Source of the DNA: an uncultured bacterium
GTDB taxonomy: Bacteria > Planctomycetota > JAJSAM01 > JAJVHW01
Length of the DNA: 64,000 nt
Reading direction: 5' to 3'
Assembly: GCA_937996235.1 (NCBI GenBank)
Contig: CALKVK010000035.1
Location: 372,001 to 436,000 of the forward strand
Within the stretch, counting starts at the first letter, position 1. Every line of letters begins with the position of its first letter. The notes beneath the pieces are model-generated. The model was not told the origin of the DNA, did no database searches, and saw nothing but the letters and a program-made list of their open reading frames with translations. The position numbers were made by a program, and so were the translations under genes. This document shows positions 28,885-38,591 of the stretch, in pieces.

Positions 28885-30549
28885 ATGACGCCGCCTGCCC
28901 ACCCCCCCGACCCTCCCCCGCCCCGCGACGACGACGAGCTCTCGTCCGCGGAGCGCACGGGCGCCGATCTGCTCGCGCACGTGCGGGGCGAGCTCGACCC
29001 CGCCCGTCGCGCCGAGATCGACGCGCTGCTCGCCGGCTCCCCCGAGCTGCGCCGCGAACGCGAGCGACTGTCCCGCGACGACGCCGCATGGCGCGCGGCG
29101 CTGCAGGGCGCGGGGCTCGCGCCCCGGCCCGGCGGGCTCGACCGCCTGCTCGGGCTGGTCGCAGAGGAGGCCGCCGAGCGCCGCGCCGAGCGCGTCCTGG
29201 CCCGCTCCCCGGTCGACGCGGAGCTCGGCGCGGACCTGGTCGCCCTGGCGCTCGGGCAGCTGAGCGGCGACGAGCGCGAGCGCGTCGAGCGCGCCGCCGC
29301 CCGCGAGCCCCGGCTCCGCGCGGAGGTCGAGGCCGCGCTGCGCTTCGCGCACGAGACGCGCGAGGCGCTGCGCATCGAACCGTCGGCCCGGGCGTGGGAG
29401 GCCCTGCGGACGTCGTTCCGCGCCGACCACGTCGCCGCGGCGGAGCCGCCGTACGACCCGGGCTTCGACACGCAGGACGTGCCCATCCCCACCCTCTCGG
29501 TGCGCGGGCGCGGCCGCGTGCTGCGCTGGGCGGCGCCCCTCGCCGCCGCGGCGGCGGTCGCCGCGATCGCGCTGTTCCCCCGCGACCCGGAGGGCGCCGT
29601 CGTCACCGTGGGTCAGGGCATCCTGGAGCAGTGGCACGCCGGAGCGCGCGAGCCGGGGCTGCCGCGGCCGTGGGTCAGCGGCACGTTCCGGTTCGAGAAC
29701 GACGAGGTGCTCGAGGCGGCGCTCGAGCCGCTGACCGTGCGCGTCGCGTGCGGCGCAGGGGCGGCGCCGCCCGTGAGCGGCGCGCTCCCCGACGGCTGCG
29801 CCGAGTTCGCGCTCGACCCGGGCGCGCGGCTGCGCCGCCGCGACGAATCGCACTTCGAGCTGCTCGCAGGACGCGTGACGGTGCAGGCCGAGCGCCTCGG
29901 CGACGCGCTGGAGATCTCGTCCGGCGCGCTCTTCGCGCGCGTGCGCGGGACGCGCTTCGCCGCGACCGCGGCCGGCGGGCGGCTCGTCGCCGTCGTGGCC
30001 GAGGGCGAGGTCGAACTGGGCCGCGACTCCGGGCCCGAGCCGCGCACGGTGCTGCTGCGCGCCGGCGACCAGGGACTCGTCGACGCCGAGCGTCTGCTCG
30101 TGCGCGACGCCGCTTCCGGCACCGACGCGTTCCTCGCCCCGCGGGCCGAGCTCGAGCTCGGCGCGACGCCCCGCGCGGGTGCGCCCCTCGAGCTCGAGGC
30201 GGTGCTGGTGGCGGGCGACGCGGGTGCGGTCGAGATCGCGTCGTTCGACGACGCTCTGCCGCTCTTCACGCTCCGCCTGCGTGACCCCGCGGGCCGCACG
30301 CGCGAGATCAAGCTGCAGCGCTCGATGCTGGCCGCCCCCGCACCCGTGGATCCCGGCGACACTGGCGTCTGGCGTCTCGACGGCGACCGCCCGTACCGGC
30401 TCCGGCTGCGCGTCGCGGCAGCCGATCTGGAACCGGGCGCCTGGGAGGCGCGTCTGCTCTACACGTCCTACCGTACGCGCTCGCGCGGGGCCGAGTGGCT
30501 CGGCCACGTGGAGAGCGCCGCGCTGGCGTTCGAGGTGCCGCCGCGATGA
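28885..30549 (+). CDS. FecR-domain transmembrane anti-sigma-like protein
   Basis: 554 residues from the ATG at 28885; an in-frame ATG at 28789 would add a 32-residue Arg-rich extension. The N-terminus carries two similar helical modules (ADLLAHVRGELDPARRAEID and ADLVALALGQLSGDERERVE) like duplicated anti-sigma N-terminal domains, without a zinc motif. One membrane helix follows (residues ~205-225, WAAPLAAAAAVAAIALF). Outside lies a FecR domain (LLAGRVTVQAERLGDALEIS, FARVRGTRFAATAAGG, VAEGEVELGRD). It overlaps the next gene as ATGA. Probably holds the ECF sigma factor at the membrane. Confidence 0.82.
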   Translation: MTPPAHPPDPPPPRDDDELSSAERTGADLLAHVRGELDPARRAEIDALLAGSPELRRERERLSRDDAAWRAALQGAGLAPRPGGLDRLLGLVAEEAAERRAERVLARSPVDAELGADLVALALGQLSGDERERVERAAAREPRLRAEVEAALRFAHETREALRIEPSARAWEALRTSFRADHVAAAEPPYDPGFDTQDVPIPTLSVRGRGRVLRWAAPLAAAAAVAAIALFPRDPEGAVVTVGQGILEQWHAGAREPGLPRPWVSGTFRFENDEVLEAALEPLTVRVACGAGAAPPVSGALPDGCAEFALDPGARLRRRDESHFELLAGRVTVQAERLGDALEISSGALFARVRGTRFAATAAGGRLVAVVAEGEVELGRDSGPEPRTVLLRAGDQGLVDAERLLVRDAASGTDAFLAPRAELELGATPRAGAPLELEAVLVAGDAGAVEIASFDDALPLFTLRLRDPAGRTREIKLQRSMLAAPAPVDPGDTGVWRLDGDRPYRLRLRVAAADLEPGAWEARLLYTSYRTRSRGAEWLGHVESAALAFEVPPR

Positions 30550-32876
30550 ACGCGGAGCTGCGTCCCGTCCACGACCTGCTCGCCGCCGTGCGGCGCCGCC
30601 TGGCGGCCGCCCGTCGGCTGCGCGCGCTCGCCCTGTGCGCGTCCGGACTCGCGGTGTTCGTCGTCGCCTCGTTCGCGCTCGACCGGTCGCTCGACCTGCC
30701 GCTCGGCGTGCGCGTGGTGCACCTCGTGATCTCCGCGGTGGTGCTCGCGCTCTGGGCGCGCTTCGCGCTCGCCCCGCTGCGGCGTCGCGTCACCGACACG
30801 GAGCTCGCGCAGGCGGTCGAGGACGCGGTCCCCTCGCTGCAGGACCGCGTCGCGTCCGCGCTCGACTTCGAGCGCCGCCTCGACGCGCCCGGCGAGACCG
30901 AGTCGCCCGCGATGATGCGAGCGGTCATCCGCCAGGCGGCGTCGCACGTGGCGAGCATCGACGCCGGCGCGCTGGTCGATACCCGCCCCACGCGCCGCGC
31001 GACCCGCGCGGCGGCGGTCGCCGGCGCGGCGACCGTCGCGGTCGCGCTCGCCTTCCCGGCCGACTTCCTGCTCTGGATGCGGCGGGGGCTGCTGCTCCAG
31101 GACGTCGCGTGGCCGCGGCGCACGCACGTGACGGTGCTCGACTTCCCCGAGGGGACGAAGGCGATCGCCCGCGGCGACGACCTGCAGGTCGAGGCGCGCG
31201 TGGAGGGCGAGGTCCCCCGCGAGGTCGTCCTGCACTACGAGGAGCTCGAGTACCCGGAGGGCGACGGCGAGCCGGTGGTGAAGGCGCGCGACGCGCGGCG
31301 CATGGTGCCGGTCGACGAGACCGAGGACGCCGCGTCGGGCCGGTTCGCGTTCGCGTTCCGGGCCGTGTCCGCGTCGTTCCGGTTCTGGGTGACCGCGGGC
31401 GACGACGACGACGAGCTGCCGCAGTACGTGGTGCGCGCGCTCGTGCCGCCGCGTGTCGCGTCGATCACCGCGCACGTGCGGTACCCGGAGTACTCGCGGC
31501 TGCCCGAGGCGATCGTGCGGCAGCCCACGTTCGACGCGCTCGAGGGCGCGCACGTCACGCTCGACCTGCAGACGAACATGCGCGTGGCCGCCGCCAGCCT
31601 CGTCCCCGACGACGGCCCGGCGGAACAGCTGGCGGTCACCGGGCAGGCCGACACGCTCCGCATCGAGCTCGACGTGACGCGCGACCTGGCGTTCCACGTG
31701 CGGCTCGAGGCCGAGTCCGGCCAGCCGAACCGGGATGCCGACGACCGCTTCCTCATCCGTGCGCTGCGCGACGCCCCACCCGACGTGCGCGTGCTGTTCC
31801 CCCTCGGCCGCATCTACCGGACGCCGGGCGGCATCGTCCCGGTCAAGGCCGTGCTGCGCGACGACTACGGCCTCGCGACGGCGCAGGTGGAGGTCGTGAC
31901 GGACAACGCGACGCTGCTCTCCACGCAGGTCTGGCCGCCGCAGGCGGGCGCCGCGCCGGCCGCCCCGCCGGAGTCTGCCGCGGAGCCGACTCCCGCCATG
32001 CGGGCCGACGTGTACCTGCCGGTGACGCTCGGCGACCTGCGCGACGGCGACACGGCGCTCGTGAAGGCCGGCGACGTCCTGCGGGTGCAGGCCCGCGCTC
32101 TCGACCAGGGGCGGCACGAGACGGTCGCGCCCGACATCGTGATCGAGGTCCTCTCCGACGAGGACCTGCTCCGGCGTCTGGCGCAGCGCCAGGTGGCTCT
32201 GCGCGAGCAGCTGATGCAGCTCACCGCGCACCAGCGCCGGACGCTCGAGGGCATCCGGACGCTGCGCGGCGGCATCGGCGACGGCGCCCCGGTCGGCGCG
32301 CAGGTCGATCGCGGCGTCGAGCTGCAGGTCGAGCAGGGCCGCGTCACGGGCGAGATCCAGCAGTTCTGCCGCGGCGTGGAGCGCGTCTTCGACGCGTACG
32401 TGCTCAACCGCCTCGGCGCGGTGGTGACGGTGGACAAGCTGCTGCCGTTCTACGACGCGGCGCTGCGGCTCCCCGTCGACGACTCCGAGTCGGTGTTCGG
32501 GCCGGCGCTCTACGGCCCGGTGCTCGAGGCGAAGCGTGCGGGGCGGCTGTTCGACCCCGAGGAGATCGGCGCGCTGCTCGACATCCTCGACCTGGGCGAC
32601 GAGGCCGGCGGCGAGCTCTCGCCGTCGGTCTACGAGTCGCTCCGTGTGTGGTCCGGCGACAGCGCCCGCCCCGAGTCGCTCGAGGAGGCGGAGCGGCGCG
32701 CCGTCGAGCTCGAGGCGAAGCTGCGCGAGATCGGCCGGCGCATGGACCGCTGGGAGACGTTGAACGAGTTGATCGAGCAGGCACGCCAGATCCGCGCACG
32801 GCAGCGCGAGCTCGCCGCGCCGCTCGACCCCGGCCTCGGCGGGGACCGGCGCAGCGAGCCAGGGAGGCAGCGATGA
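30546..32876 (+). CDS. DUF4175-like membrane protein
   Basis: 776 residues. Two N-terminal membrane helices (about 24-42 and 52-70) and a third near 155-180 lead into a large extracytoplasmic beta-rich part (HVTVLDFPEGTKAIARGDDLQVEARV; VLRDDYGLATAQVEVVTD). A helical C-terminal third carries Glu/Arg-rich coiled coils. This order matches DUF4175-type proteins of planctomycetes; the family has no established activity. The ATG overlaps the FecR gene stop, and its own stop overlaps the next start. Confidence 0.7.
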   Translation: MNAELRPVHDLLAAVRRRLAAARRLRALALCASGLAVFVVASFALDRSLDLPLGVRVVHLVISAVVLALWARFALAPLRRRVTDTELAQAVEDAVPSLQDRVASALDFERRLDAPGETESPAMMRAVIRQAASHVASIDAGALVDTRPTRRATRAAAVAGAATVAVALAFPADFLLWMRRGLLLQDVAWPRRTHVTVLDFPEGTKAIARGDDLQVEARVEGEVPREVVLHYEELEYPEGDGEPVVKARDARRMVPVDETEDAASGRFAFAFRAVSASFRFWVTAGDDDDELPQYVVRALVPPRVASITAHVRYPEYSRLPEAIVRQPTFDALEGAHVTLDLQTNMRVAAASLVPDDGPAEQLAVTGQADTLRIELDVTRDLAFHVRLEAESGQPNRDADDRFLIRALRDAPPDVRVLFPLGRIYRTPGGIVPVKAVLRDDYGLATAQVEVVTDNATLLSTQVWPPQAGAAPAAPPESAAEPTPAMRADVYLPVTLGDLRDGDTALVKAGDVLRVQARALDQGRHETVAPDIVIEVLSDEDLLRRLAQRQVALREQLMQLTAHQRRTLEGIRTLRGGIGDGAPVGAQVDRGVELQVEQGRVTGEIQQFCRGVERVFDAYVLNRLGAVVTVDKLLPFYDAALRLPVDDSESVFGPALYGPVLEAKRAGRLFDPEEIGALLDILDLGDEAGGELSPSVYESLRVWSGDSARPESLEEAERRAVELEAKLREIGRRMDRWETLNELIEQARQIRARQRELAAPLDPGLGGDRRSEPGRQR

Positions 32877-35800
32877 TCCGCATCCGACAGGCAGGTGGCC
32901 GACGCGTGGCGACGCTCGCGCTCCTTGCGGCGGCCGCCCTGGTCGCCGGGCGCGCGCCGCGCGCGGACGCGGACGACCAGACCGACGCGATCGCCGCATC
33001 GCGCTCGAACGACCAGCACTCGAACCTCCAGCAGTTCCAGGAGCTGGTCGTGCGCATGCGGTCGTTCGCCGCGCGCCTGCGCGAGAGCGGCTTCCCGGAC
33101 AAGGCGGACGTCGTCGAGAAGGCCGTGCAGCTCGCCGACGAGCGGCGGATCGCCGCGAGCATGGAGGAGATCCGCGAGTACTTCGACGGCCACAAGTTCC
33201 AGCTCGCGACCGACCGCTCGCAGGCCGTGCAGCGCGATCTCGACGACCTGATCGCCGTCCTCGACCGCCGCAACACGACGGACGACATCCAGCGCAAGCA
33301 GCGGGAGCTCGCGGAGGCGCGCAACCAGGTCGATGCGCTGCGCCGCGAGCAGGCGCGGCTGCAGGCCGAGACCGACGAGACGCGCTCGGCGCCGCGCGTC
33401 GACGAGAACATGCGCGACATCGACCGTGACCTGGCCGCGCTGCAGCAGCAGCTCGAGGCCGTCGAGGCGCAGCTCGGGGCGCGCGCCTCCGACGCCCGAC
33501 GTCAGGCCGAGGAGCGGGCGCAGCGCGCCGGCGACCTCGCCCGGCAGCAGCAGGAGATCGCGGACCGCGCGCGGCGCGAGGGCGACGAGATCGACTCCGG
33601 TCTCGCCGACGCCGCCCGCGAGGCGGGGCGCCTCGCCGGCGAGGAGCAGGCGGAGCGCACGAAGCTCGACGCCGTGGCGGCGGCCGAGGAGGCTCTGCGC
33701 CGCATGGCGGCACTGCGCGCGCGCGCCGCAGAGGCCGCGGCACGGATCGCCGAGGTGCCTGGCGAGCGCCTGCGCACGGCGCGCACCGTCTCCGAGCTCG
33801 CGCGCGGCGCCGCCGACTCGATCGCGCGCACCGATCCGCGTCGCGACGGCGACGCCGACGCGCTCGAGCGCGAGGCGGCGCGGCTCGAGAAGGCGGTGCA
33901 GGACATCGACGACCGGCGCGCGTCCGCTCCGGACGACGCCGGCAGCGATGCGGAGCGCGAGATGGCGGCACTGCGCGAGGCGGCGCAGCGCGCCGCGGAG
34001 CAGGCGGCCGAGGCGGCGCGCGCCGCGCGTGCGTCGCAGGACGCGCGCGCGGCCGGCGATCGCGACGCGGCAGAGCAGGCGGCCGCGCGCAGCGCCGACG
34101 CGCGGGACTCCGCTGCGGCGGCCGCACGCGATCTCGCCGAGGCGGCGCAGGCGCTCGACGCGGCGCGGCAGGCGGCCGAGATCGCGCGGGCCGAGCGCGA
34201 CGCCGCCGCGGAGGCGACGGAGACGGCGCGCCAGCTGGCCCAGGCCGGGCAGCGCTTCGGCGACGACACGGCGCGCGAGGCGGCGCACCGCGCGGTCGAT
34301 GCCGCGGTGCAGGCGGCGGCCGCACTCGACCGCGCCGCGCGCGGCCTCGACGTGGGCGATACGCAGGAGTCGAGCAGCCAGACCGCACAGGCGGAGTCGA
34401 AGCTCGGCGAGGCCGCCGAGGCGCTGCGCGCGGCGGTCGGCGCCCTGCGTTCGAAGGACGACGGCGCGTTGGCGGCCGGACAGCGCGCCATGGCCGAGGC
34501 CGCGCGCAAGGTTGCGGAGGACGCGCGCGCCGCGGCGGCGGACGCAGAGGGCCTCTCGGGCGAACGTCAGCAGGCTGCCGAGGAGGGCGCATCGCAGGCG
34601 GAGCGCGCGGCGAACGCCGCTGCCGCGGCGGCGGAGGCCGCGGAGCGTGCGGCGGAGGCATCGCGCTCCGCGGCGGAGGCCGGCGCATCGGACGAGGCGC
34701 AGACGGCGGCGGCCAACGAGGCGCGCCGCGCGGCGCAGGCCGCTGCGCAGGCGCGTCAGGCGCTCGCAGACGCGCAGGCACGCCTCGAGAAGGCGTCCGG
34801 GCAGGCCGCGAGCACGCAGCGCGTGGCCGACCCCGAGCGCGAGCTCGCGAGCGCCGCGCAGGAGCTCGCGCAGAAGATGCCGCCCGGCGAGGCGCGCGAG
34901 GCGCTCGAGAAGGCCGTGGAGGAGCTGCGCGCGGCGGCCCGTCGCGCGTCCGGCGGCGACGCGTCCGGCGCGACCGAGTCCGCCTCGGCGGCGCAGCAGG
35001 CGCTGGAGCAGGCGCAGCAGGCGGCCGAACGGTCGGCGGCCCAGGCGCGACAGGGCGAGCAGGACGCGGTGCGCGATCTCGAGCAGCGCCAGCGCGACCT
35101 CGAGCAGCAGGCGCGCATGCTCGAGGAGCGCATCCGGCAGCGCGCGGAGCAGCTCGCCGCCGCAGGCGAGTCCGAGTCGTCGCAGCGCGCGAAGTCCGCC
35201 GCCGAGGAGGCGTCGAACGCCGCGGAGGACATGCAGAACGCCGCGCAGAGCGCAGCGCAGGGCGACGCGCGCAGCTCCTCGTCCGCGCGCAACGAGGCGC
35301 GGCAGGCGCTGCAGCGCGCGCGCGACGCGCTGAACGACCCCGATCAGCAGCGCGAGGCGCAGGAGGAGCTGCGCAAGATCCGAGAGCAGCAGGCGCAGCT
35401 CGAGGAGCGCACGCGCGAGGCCGCGAAGGCGATGCAGCAGACGGCCGCGCAGTCGGCGACGCGCAGCGTCGGCTCGGCGGCCGACGAGATGAACGACGCC
35501 GAGCAGCGCCTCGACGAGAACGACCCCGAGCGCGCGGCCGAGGACCAGCAGCAGGCGCAGCAGTACCTCGACCAGGCCGACGAGGAGCTCGCGCGCGAGC
35601 AGCAGCGCTACCAGCAGCTCCAGGCGGAGGAGGCGCTCTACCGCCTCGAGCAGGAGCTGGCGAAGGCGAGCGAGCAGCAGCGGGCGCTGCTCGGCGCGAC
35701 GAAGTCGCTGTGGGACGAGCGCGGCGAGGAGGACAGCTTCTCGCGCAGCCAGCGCATCAAGATGCGTGCTCTCGCAGGGGAACAGGAGCAGCTCGGGACG

Positions 35801-36325
35801 ACCGTCGCCCCGGTCGCGCAGGCGGTCGAGGACGAGGGCGCCCCGGTCTTCGGTCCGATGCTGCGCGGCGTGAAGGACGACATGGACACCGCGGCGGACC
35901 TGCTCCGGCGGCTCGAGCCGGGGGAGTTCTGCCAGGGCATCCAGTCCGACGTCGTCGCGCGGCTCGACGAGCTGCGCGAGGCGCTGCGCGTCGAACGCCA
36001 GCAGCGCAATCAGCAGCAGGGACAGCAACAGCAGCAGCAGCAGGGGCAGCAGCGCAACACTCTCGTGAACCCGGTCGCCGAGCTGCGCCAGCTCCGCCAG
36101 CTCCAGATCCACGTGAGCGAGGAGCTCGCCCGGCTGCAGGGACAGGGCCTGCCCGACGACCCGTCCAAGCTGACGCCGCTCCAGAAGGCGCGGCTCGACC
36201 GGCTCGCCCACAAGCAGGGCGAGCTGCGCGCGATGTGGCGCGACTTCGCGAAGAACGTCGGGATCGACGAGTCCGTCTTCGACACCGAGCCGTCGGAGCA
36301 GGGCGAACCCCAGGAGAGCCGCTGA
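32873..36325 (+). CDS. Giant Ala/Gln-rich secreted coiled-coil protein
   Basis: 1150 residues. A signal peptide (1-~34, ending ADADDQ) is followed by a short helical domain. About 850 residues of near-continuous coiled coil, dominated by Ala, Glu, Arg and Gln with heptad spacing, come next. A C-terminal globular piece carries QAVEDEGAPVFGPMLRG, and a Gln run sits near residue 1050. No enzymatic motif. GGAGG precedes the ATG and the start overlaps the previous stop as ATGA. Probably periplasmic, acting with the DUF4175-like partner. Confidence 0.75.
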   Translation: MIRIRQAGGRRVATLALLAAAALVAGRAPRADADDQTDAIAASRSNDQHSNLQQFQELVVRMRSFAARLRESGFPDKADVVEKAVQLADERRIAASMEEIREYFDGHKFQLATDRSQAVQRDLDDLIAVLDRRNTTDDIQRKQRELAEARNQVDALRREQARLQAETDETRSAPRVDENMRDIDRDLAALQQQLEAVEAQLGARASDARRQAEERAQRAGDLARQQQEIADRARREGDEIDSGLADAAREAGRLAGEEQAERTKLDAVAAAEEALRRMAALRARAAEAAARIAEVPGERLRTARTVSELARGAADSIARTDPRRDGDADALEREAARLEKAVQDIDDRRASAPDDAGSDAEREMAALREAAQRAAEQAAEAARAARASQDARAAGDRDAAEQAAARSADARDSAAAAARDLAEAAQALDAARQAAEIARAERDAAAEATETARQLAQAGQRFGDDTAREAAHRAVDAAVQAAAALDRAARGLDVGDTQESSSQTAQAESKLGEAAEALRAAVGALRSKDDGALAAGQRAMAEAARKVAEDARAAAADAEGLSGERQQAAEEGASQAERAANAAAAAAEAAERAAEASRSAAEAGASDEAQTAAANEARRAAQAAAQARQALADAQARLEKASGQAASTQRVADPERELASAAQELAQKMPPGEAREALEKAVEELRAAARRASGGDASGATESASAAQQALEQAQQAAERSAAQARQGEQDAVRDLEQRQRDLEQQARMLEERIRQRAEQLAAAGESESSQRAKSAAEEASNAAEDMQNAAQSAAQGDARSSSSARNEARQALQRARDALNDPDQQREAQEELRKIREQQAQLEERTREAAKAMQQTAAQSATRSVGSAADEMNDAEQRLDENDPERAAEDQQQAQQYLDQADEELAREQQRYQQLQAEEALYRLEQELAKASEQQRALLGATKSLWDERGEEDSFSRSQRIKMRALAGEQEQLGTTVAPVAQAVEDEGAPVFGPMLRGVKDDMDTAADLLRRLEPGEFCQGIQSDVVARLDELREALRVERQQRNQQQGQQQQQQQGQQRNTLVNPVAELRQLRQLQIHVSEELARLQGQGLPDDPSKLTPLQKARLDRLAHKQGELRAMWRDFAKNVGIDESVFDTEPSEQGEPQESR

Positions 36326-37347
36326 TGCGCACCCCCGCCATGAACTTGCGCGCTGCCCGAGCTCGGCGCGGCCTTCCCCGCGTCGCGCTCGGCGCGCTGC
36401 TCGCGAGCGTCCTCTCCGGTGCGGCCGGCCCCGCCCTCGCCCAGGACTCCGGAGGCCCGTCGCCGCAGGAGATCCAGGAGAAGATCCGCGAGATCGAGCG
36501 GCTGATGAAGGTCGCAGAAGGCGCGTTGGCGCGCTCGACCGGGACGGCGGCGACGAGCTCCGCCGCCGAGGACGCACGCAGGAAGCTCGAGGAGCTGATC
36601 GACCGGCGCGCCCAGGCCGAGACCGGGCGCTCCGCCGAGAAGTTGCGGAGCGAGGCGGCCGGCGGCTCGGCCGAGGCCGCGGAGGCGCTGCGGCGCATCA
36701 CGGAAGCGGCGCGGAGCGAGGCCGCGACGAGCGCACACGACAGCGCCGCGCGGATCGACGAGCTGCTCCGGCAGCGCGCGCAGCAGCAGACCGGGAAGTC
36801 GGCCGACGAGCTGCGCCGCGAGGCCGAGAGCGGCTCTGCCGAGGCCGCGGAGACGCTGCGGCGTCTCATGGAGGAGGCGAAGTCGGAGGCGCAGCGGGCG
36901 GCCGAAGCGATCGACGAGGTGCTGCGCTCGGGCGGTCAGGCGGCCGGCGGCGCGGGCGACGGCATCCGCAAGCTCCTCGACGAGACGCAGTCGAGCGGCG
37001 ACCAGGTCCGCGCGGGGATCGAGTGGCTGCTCGAGAACGCGGTCTCGCAGGGCTCCTCGGGTGGCGGCGGCGGCCAGCAGCACCAGCAGCGCGAGAAGGA
37101 GCCGCAGTCGCCGAAGGAGGACGAGCCGAAGGACGATCCGGCGAAGCGCGACCCGACGCCGCCGCAGAACGAGCGCGACCCGCCCAACACGCCGCCGGAC
37201 GAGCAGTGGATCATGTCGCTGCCGGACGAGCAGCGGAAGGCGTACGAGTCGCGCGACTGGGACGCGATCCCGCCGCGCTGGCGCGCGATCATGCGCGCGT
37301 GGACGATCAAGATGGCGACCGACCTCGAGGAGGGCACGCGGCGGTGA
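36325..37347 (+). CDS. Secreted coiled-coil protein with a duplicated module
   Basis: 340 residues. The signal peptide ends at residue 40 (GPALAQDSG). Two copies of a ~48-residue helical module lie at 86-133 and 143-190 (IDRRAQAETGRSAEKLRSEA versus LLRQRAQQQTGKSADELRRE), period 57, with a degenerate third at ~191-240. A charged Pro/Lys linker follows. The C-terminal LPDEQRKAYESRDWDAIPP and WRAIMRAW motif resembles the ends of other planctomycete coiled-coil proteins. AGGAGA lies 8 bases upstream. The start overlaps the previous stop (TGATG); residue 6 is an alternative Met. Confidence 0.7.
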   Translation: MRTPAMNLRAARARRGLPRVALGALLASVLSGAAGPALAQDSGGPSPQEIQEKIREIERLMKVAEGALARSTGTAATSSAAEDARRKLEELIDRRAQAETGRSAEKLRSEAAGGSAEAAEALRRITEAARSEAATSAHDSAARIDELLRQRAQQQTGKSADELRREAESGSAEAAETLRRLMEEAKSEAQRAAEAIDEVLRSGGQAAGGAGDGIRKLLDETQSSGDQVRAGIEWLLENAVSQGSSGGGGGQQHQQREKEPQSPKEDEPKDDPAKRDPTPPQNERDPPNTPPDEQWIMSLPDEQRKAYESRDWDAIPPRWRAIMRAWTIKMATDLEEGTRR

Positions 37348-38591
37348 GACGCGGCCCGGCGCCGTACGGAACGTGGACCGCGCGCGTCGCGCTGCTGCTC
37401 GCGGGCGCGCTGCTGCTCGCCCCACGCGACTCCGCCGCCGCGCAGTCGCGCACGACGCCGGCCCCCGCCACGAACCCGCTCGTCAGCCAGGCGCAGCGGC
37501 GCGGCATCGAACGCGGCCTCGCCTGGATCGCAGCCGCCCAGCAGCCCGGCGGCCACTGGGGCGAGGAGGAGGGCACGAAGATCGCCGACACGGCGCTCAG
37601 CGTTCTGGCGCTGATGGCCGGCGGCAACACCGTCGGACCGGGTCGCGCGATCCGCGGACCCGACGGTGAGATCCGCGCCCAGGGGCCCCCGCAGCTCCGC
37701 GGCCCCTACGCGCGCCAGGTGCTCGAGGGCGTGCGCTACCTCGCGCGCAAGGCGTGGGAGGACGTGCCGGGCCGGCCGAAGGGTTACATCCAGGACGACA
37801 AGGTCTCGCGGATGCACGGGCACGGCTTCGCCACGCTCGCGCTCGCCGAGGCCTGCGGCCCGCTCGGCGGCGGCGACATCGCCGCGATCCGCAGGCGCCT
37901 CGCCCAGGACGGCGTGGACGCGTCGCAGCTCTCGCTCTCCGACCAGGTGCGGTACGGGCTGCAGCGTGCCGTCGACCTGACGGAGCGCGCGCAGGACCCG
38001 GACTCGGGCGGCTGGCTCTACGACCCGTATCCCAACGGACACGAGGGCTCGATGACGGTCACGCAGATCGCCGCGCTGCGCGCCGCGCAGGACGTGGGCG
38101 TCAGCGTGAGCGGCGTCGTGCTGCGGCGCGCCTGCCAGTACGTGCGCGACTCGCAGGTGCTCGAGAGCCGCGAGCTCTACGGCGGCTTCGCGTACCAGAA
38201 GAACGCGCGCGGGCGCGTCTCGTACGCGCTCACCGCGGCGGCGCTGACGACGTTCTTCGGACTCGGCCGCTACGGCATCGAGAAGGACGACGCGACGCTG
38301 ATCGAGCGCGGCATGAACTACCTCGACGACCACTTCGACGAGGCGCTCCACGACACGCAGTGGTTCTACTACGGGCTCTTCTACGGCGCCCAGGCGATCT
38401 ACCAGGACGACAACCCCCGCCGCCTCTCGCAGCAGTGGCCGCGGCTGCGCGATCGCGTGCTGCGCGAACAGAACGCGGACGGCTCGTTCGATCCCGTGAA
38501 CAACGACCGCAGCCGCGAGTACGCGACGGCGATGGGCTGCCTGATCCTGCAGGTCCCGCTGGAGACGCTGCCCATCTTCCAGCGGCACTAG
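37344..38591 (+). CDS. Alpha-toroid (squalene-cyclase/prenyltransferase repeat-like) secreted protein 2
   Basis: 415 residues. GTG start overlapping the previous stop as GTGA. Signal peptide ending near SAAAQS. Toroid repeats include AAQQPGGHWGEEEG, a conserved RMHGHGFATLALAEACG segment, SGGWLYDPYPNG, and REQNADGSFDP. The paralogue at 26772 carries matching segments (MYSHAFATLFLAEVFG; GGWRYVPNAEDSD), and both end LPIFQR plus at most one residue. No DxDD cyclase motif. The TAG stop overlaps the stop of the convergent methyltransferase gene. Confidence 0.8.
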   Translation: MRRGPAPYGTWTARVALLLAGALLLAPRDSAAAQSRTTPAPATNPLVSQAQRRGIERGLAWIAAAQQPGGHWGEEEGTKIADTALSVLALMAGGNTVGPGRAIRGPDGEIRAQGPPQLRGPYARQVLEGVRYLARKAWEDVPGRPKGYIQDDKVSRMHGHGFATLALAEACGPLGGGDIAAIRRRLAQDGVDASQLSLSDQVRYGLQRAVDLTERAQDPDSGGWLYDPYPNGHEGSMTVTQIAALRAAQDVGVSVSGVVLRRACQYVRDSQVLESRELYGGFAYQKNARGRVSYALTAAALTTFFGLGRYGIEKDDATLIERGMNYLDDHFDEALHDTQWFYYGLFYGAQAIYQDDNPRRLSQQWPRLRDRVLREQNADGSFDPVNNDRSREYATAMGCLILQVPLETLPIFQRH

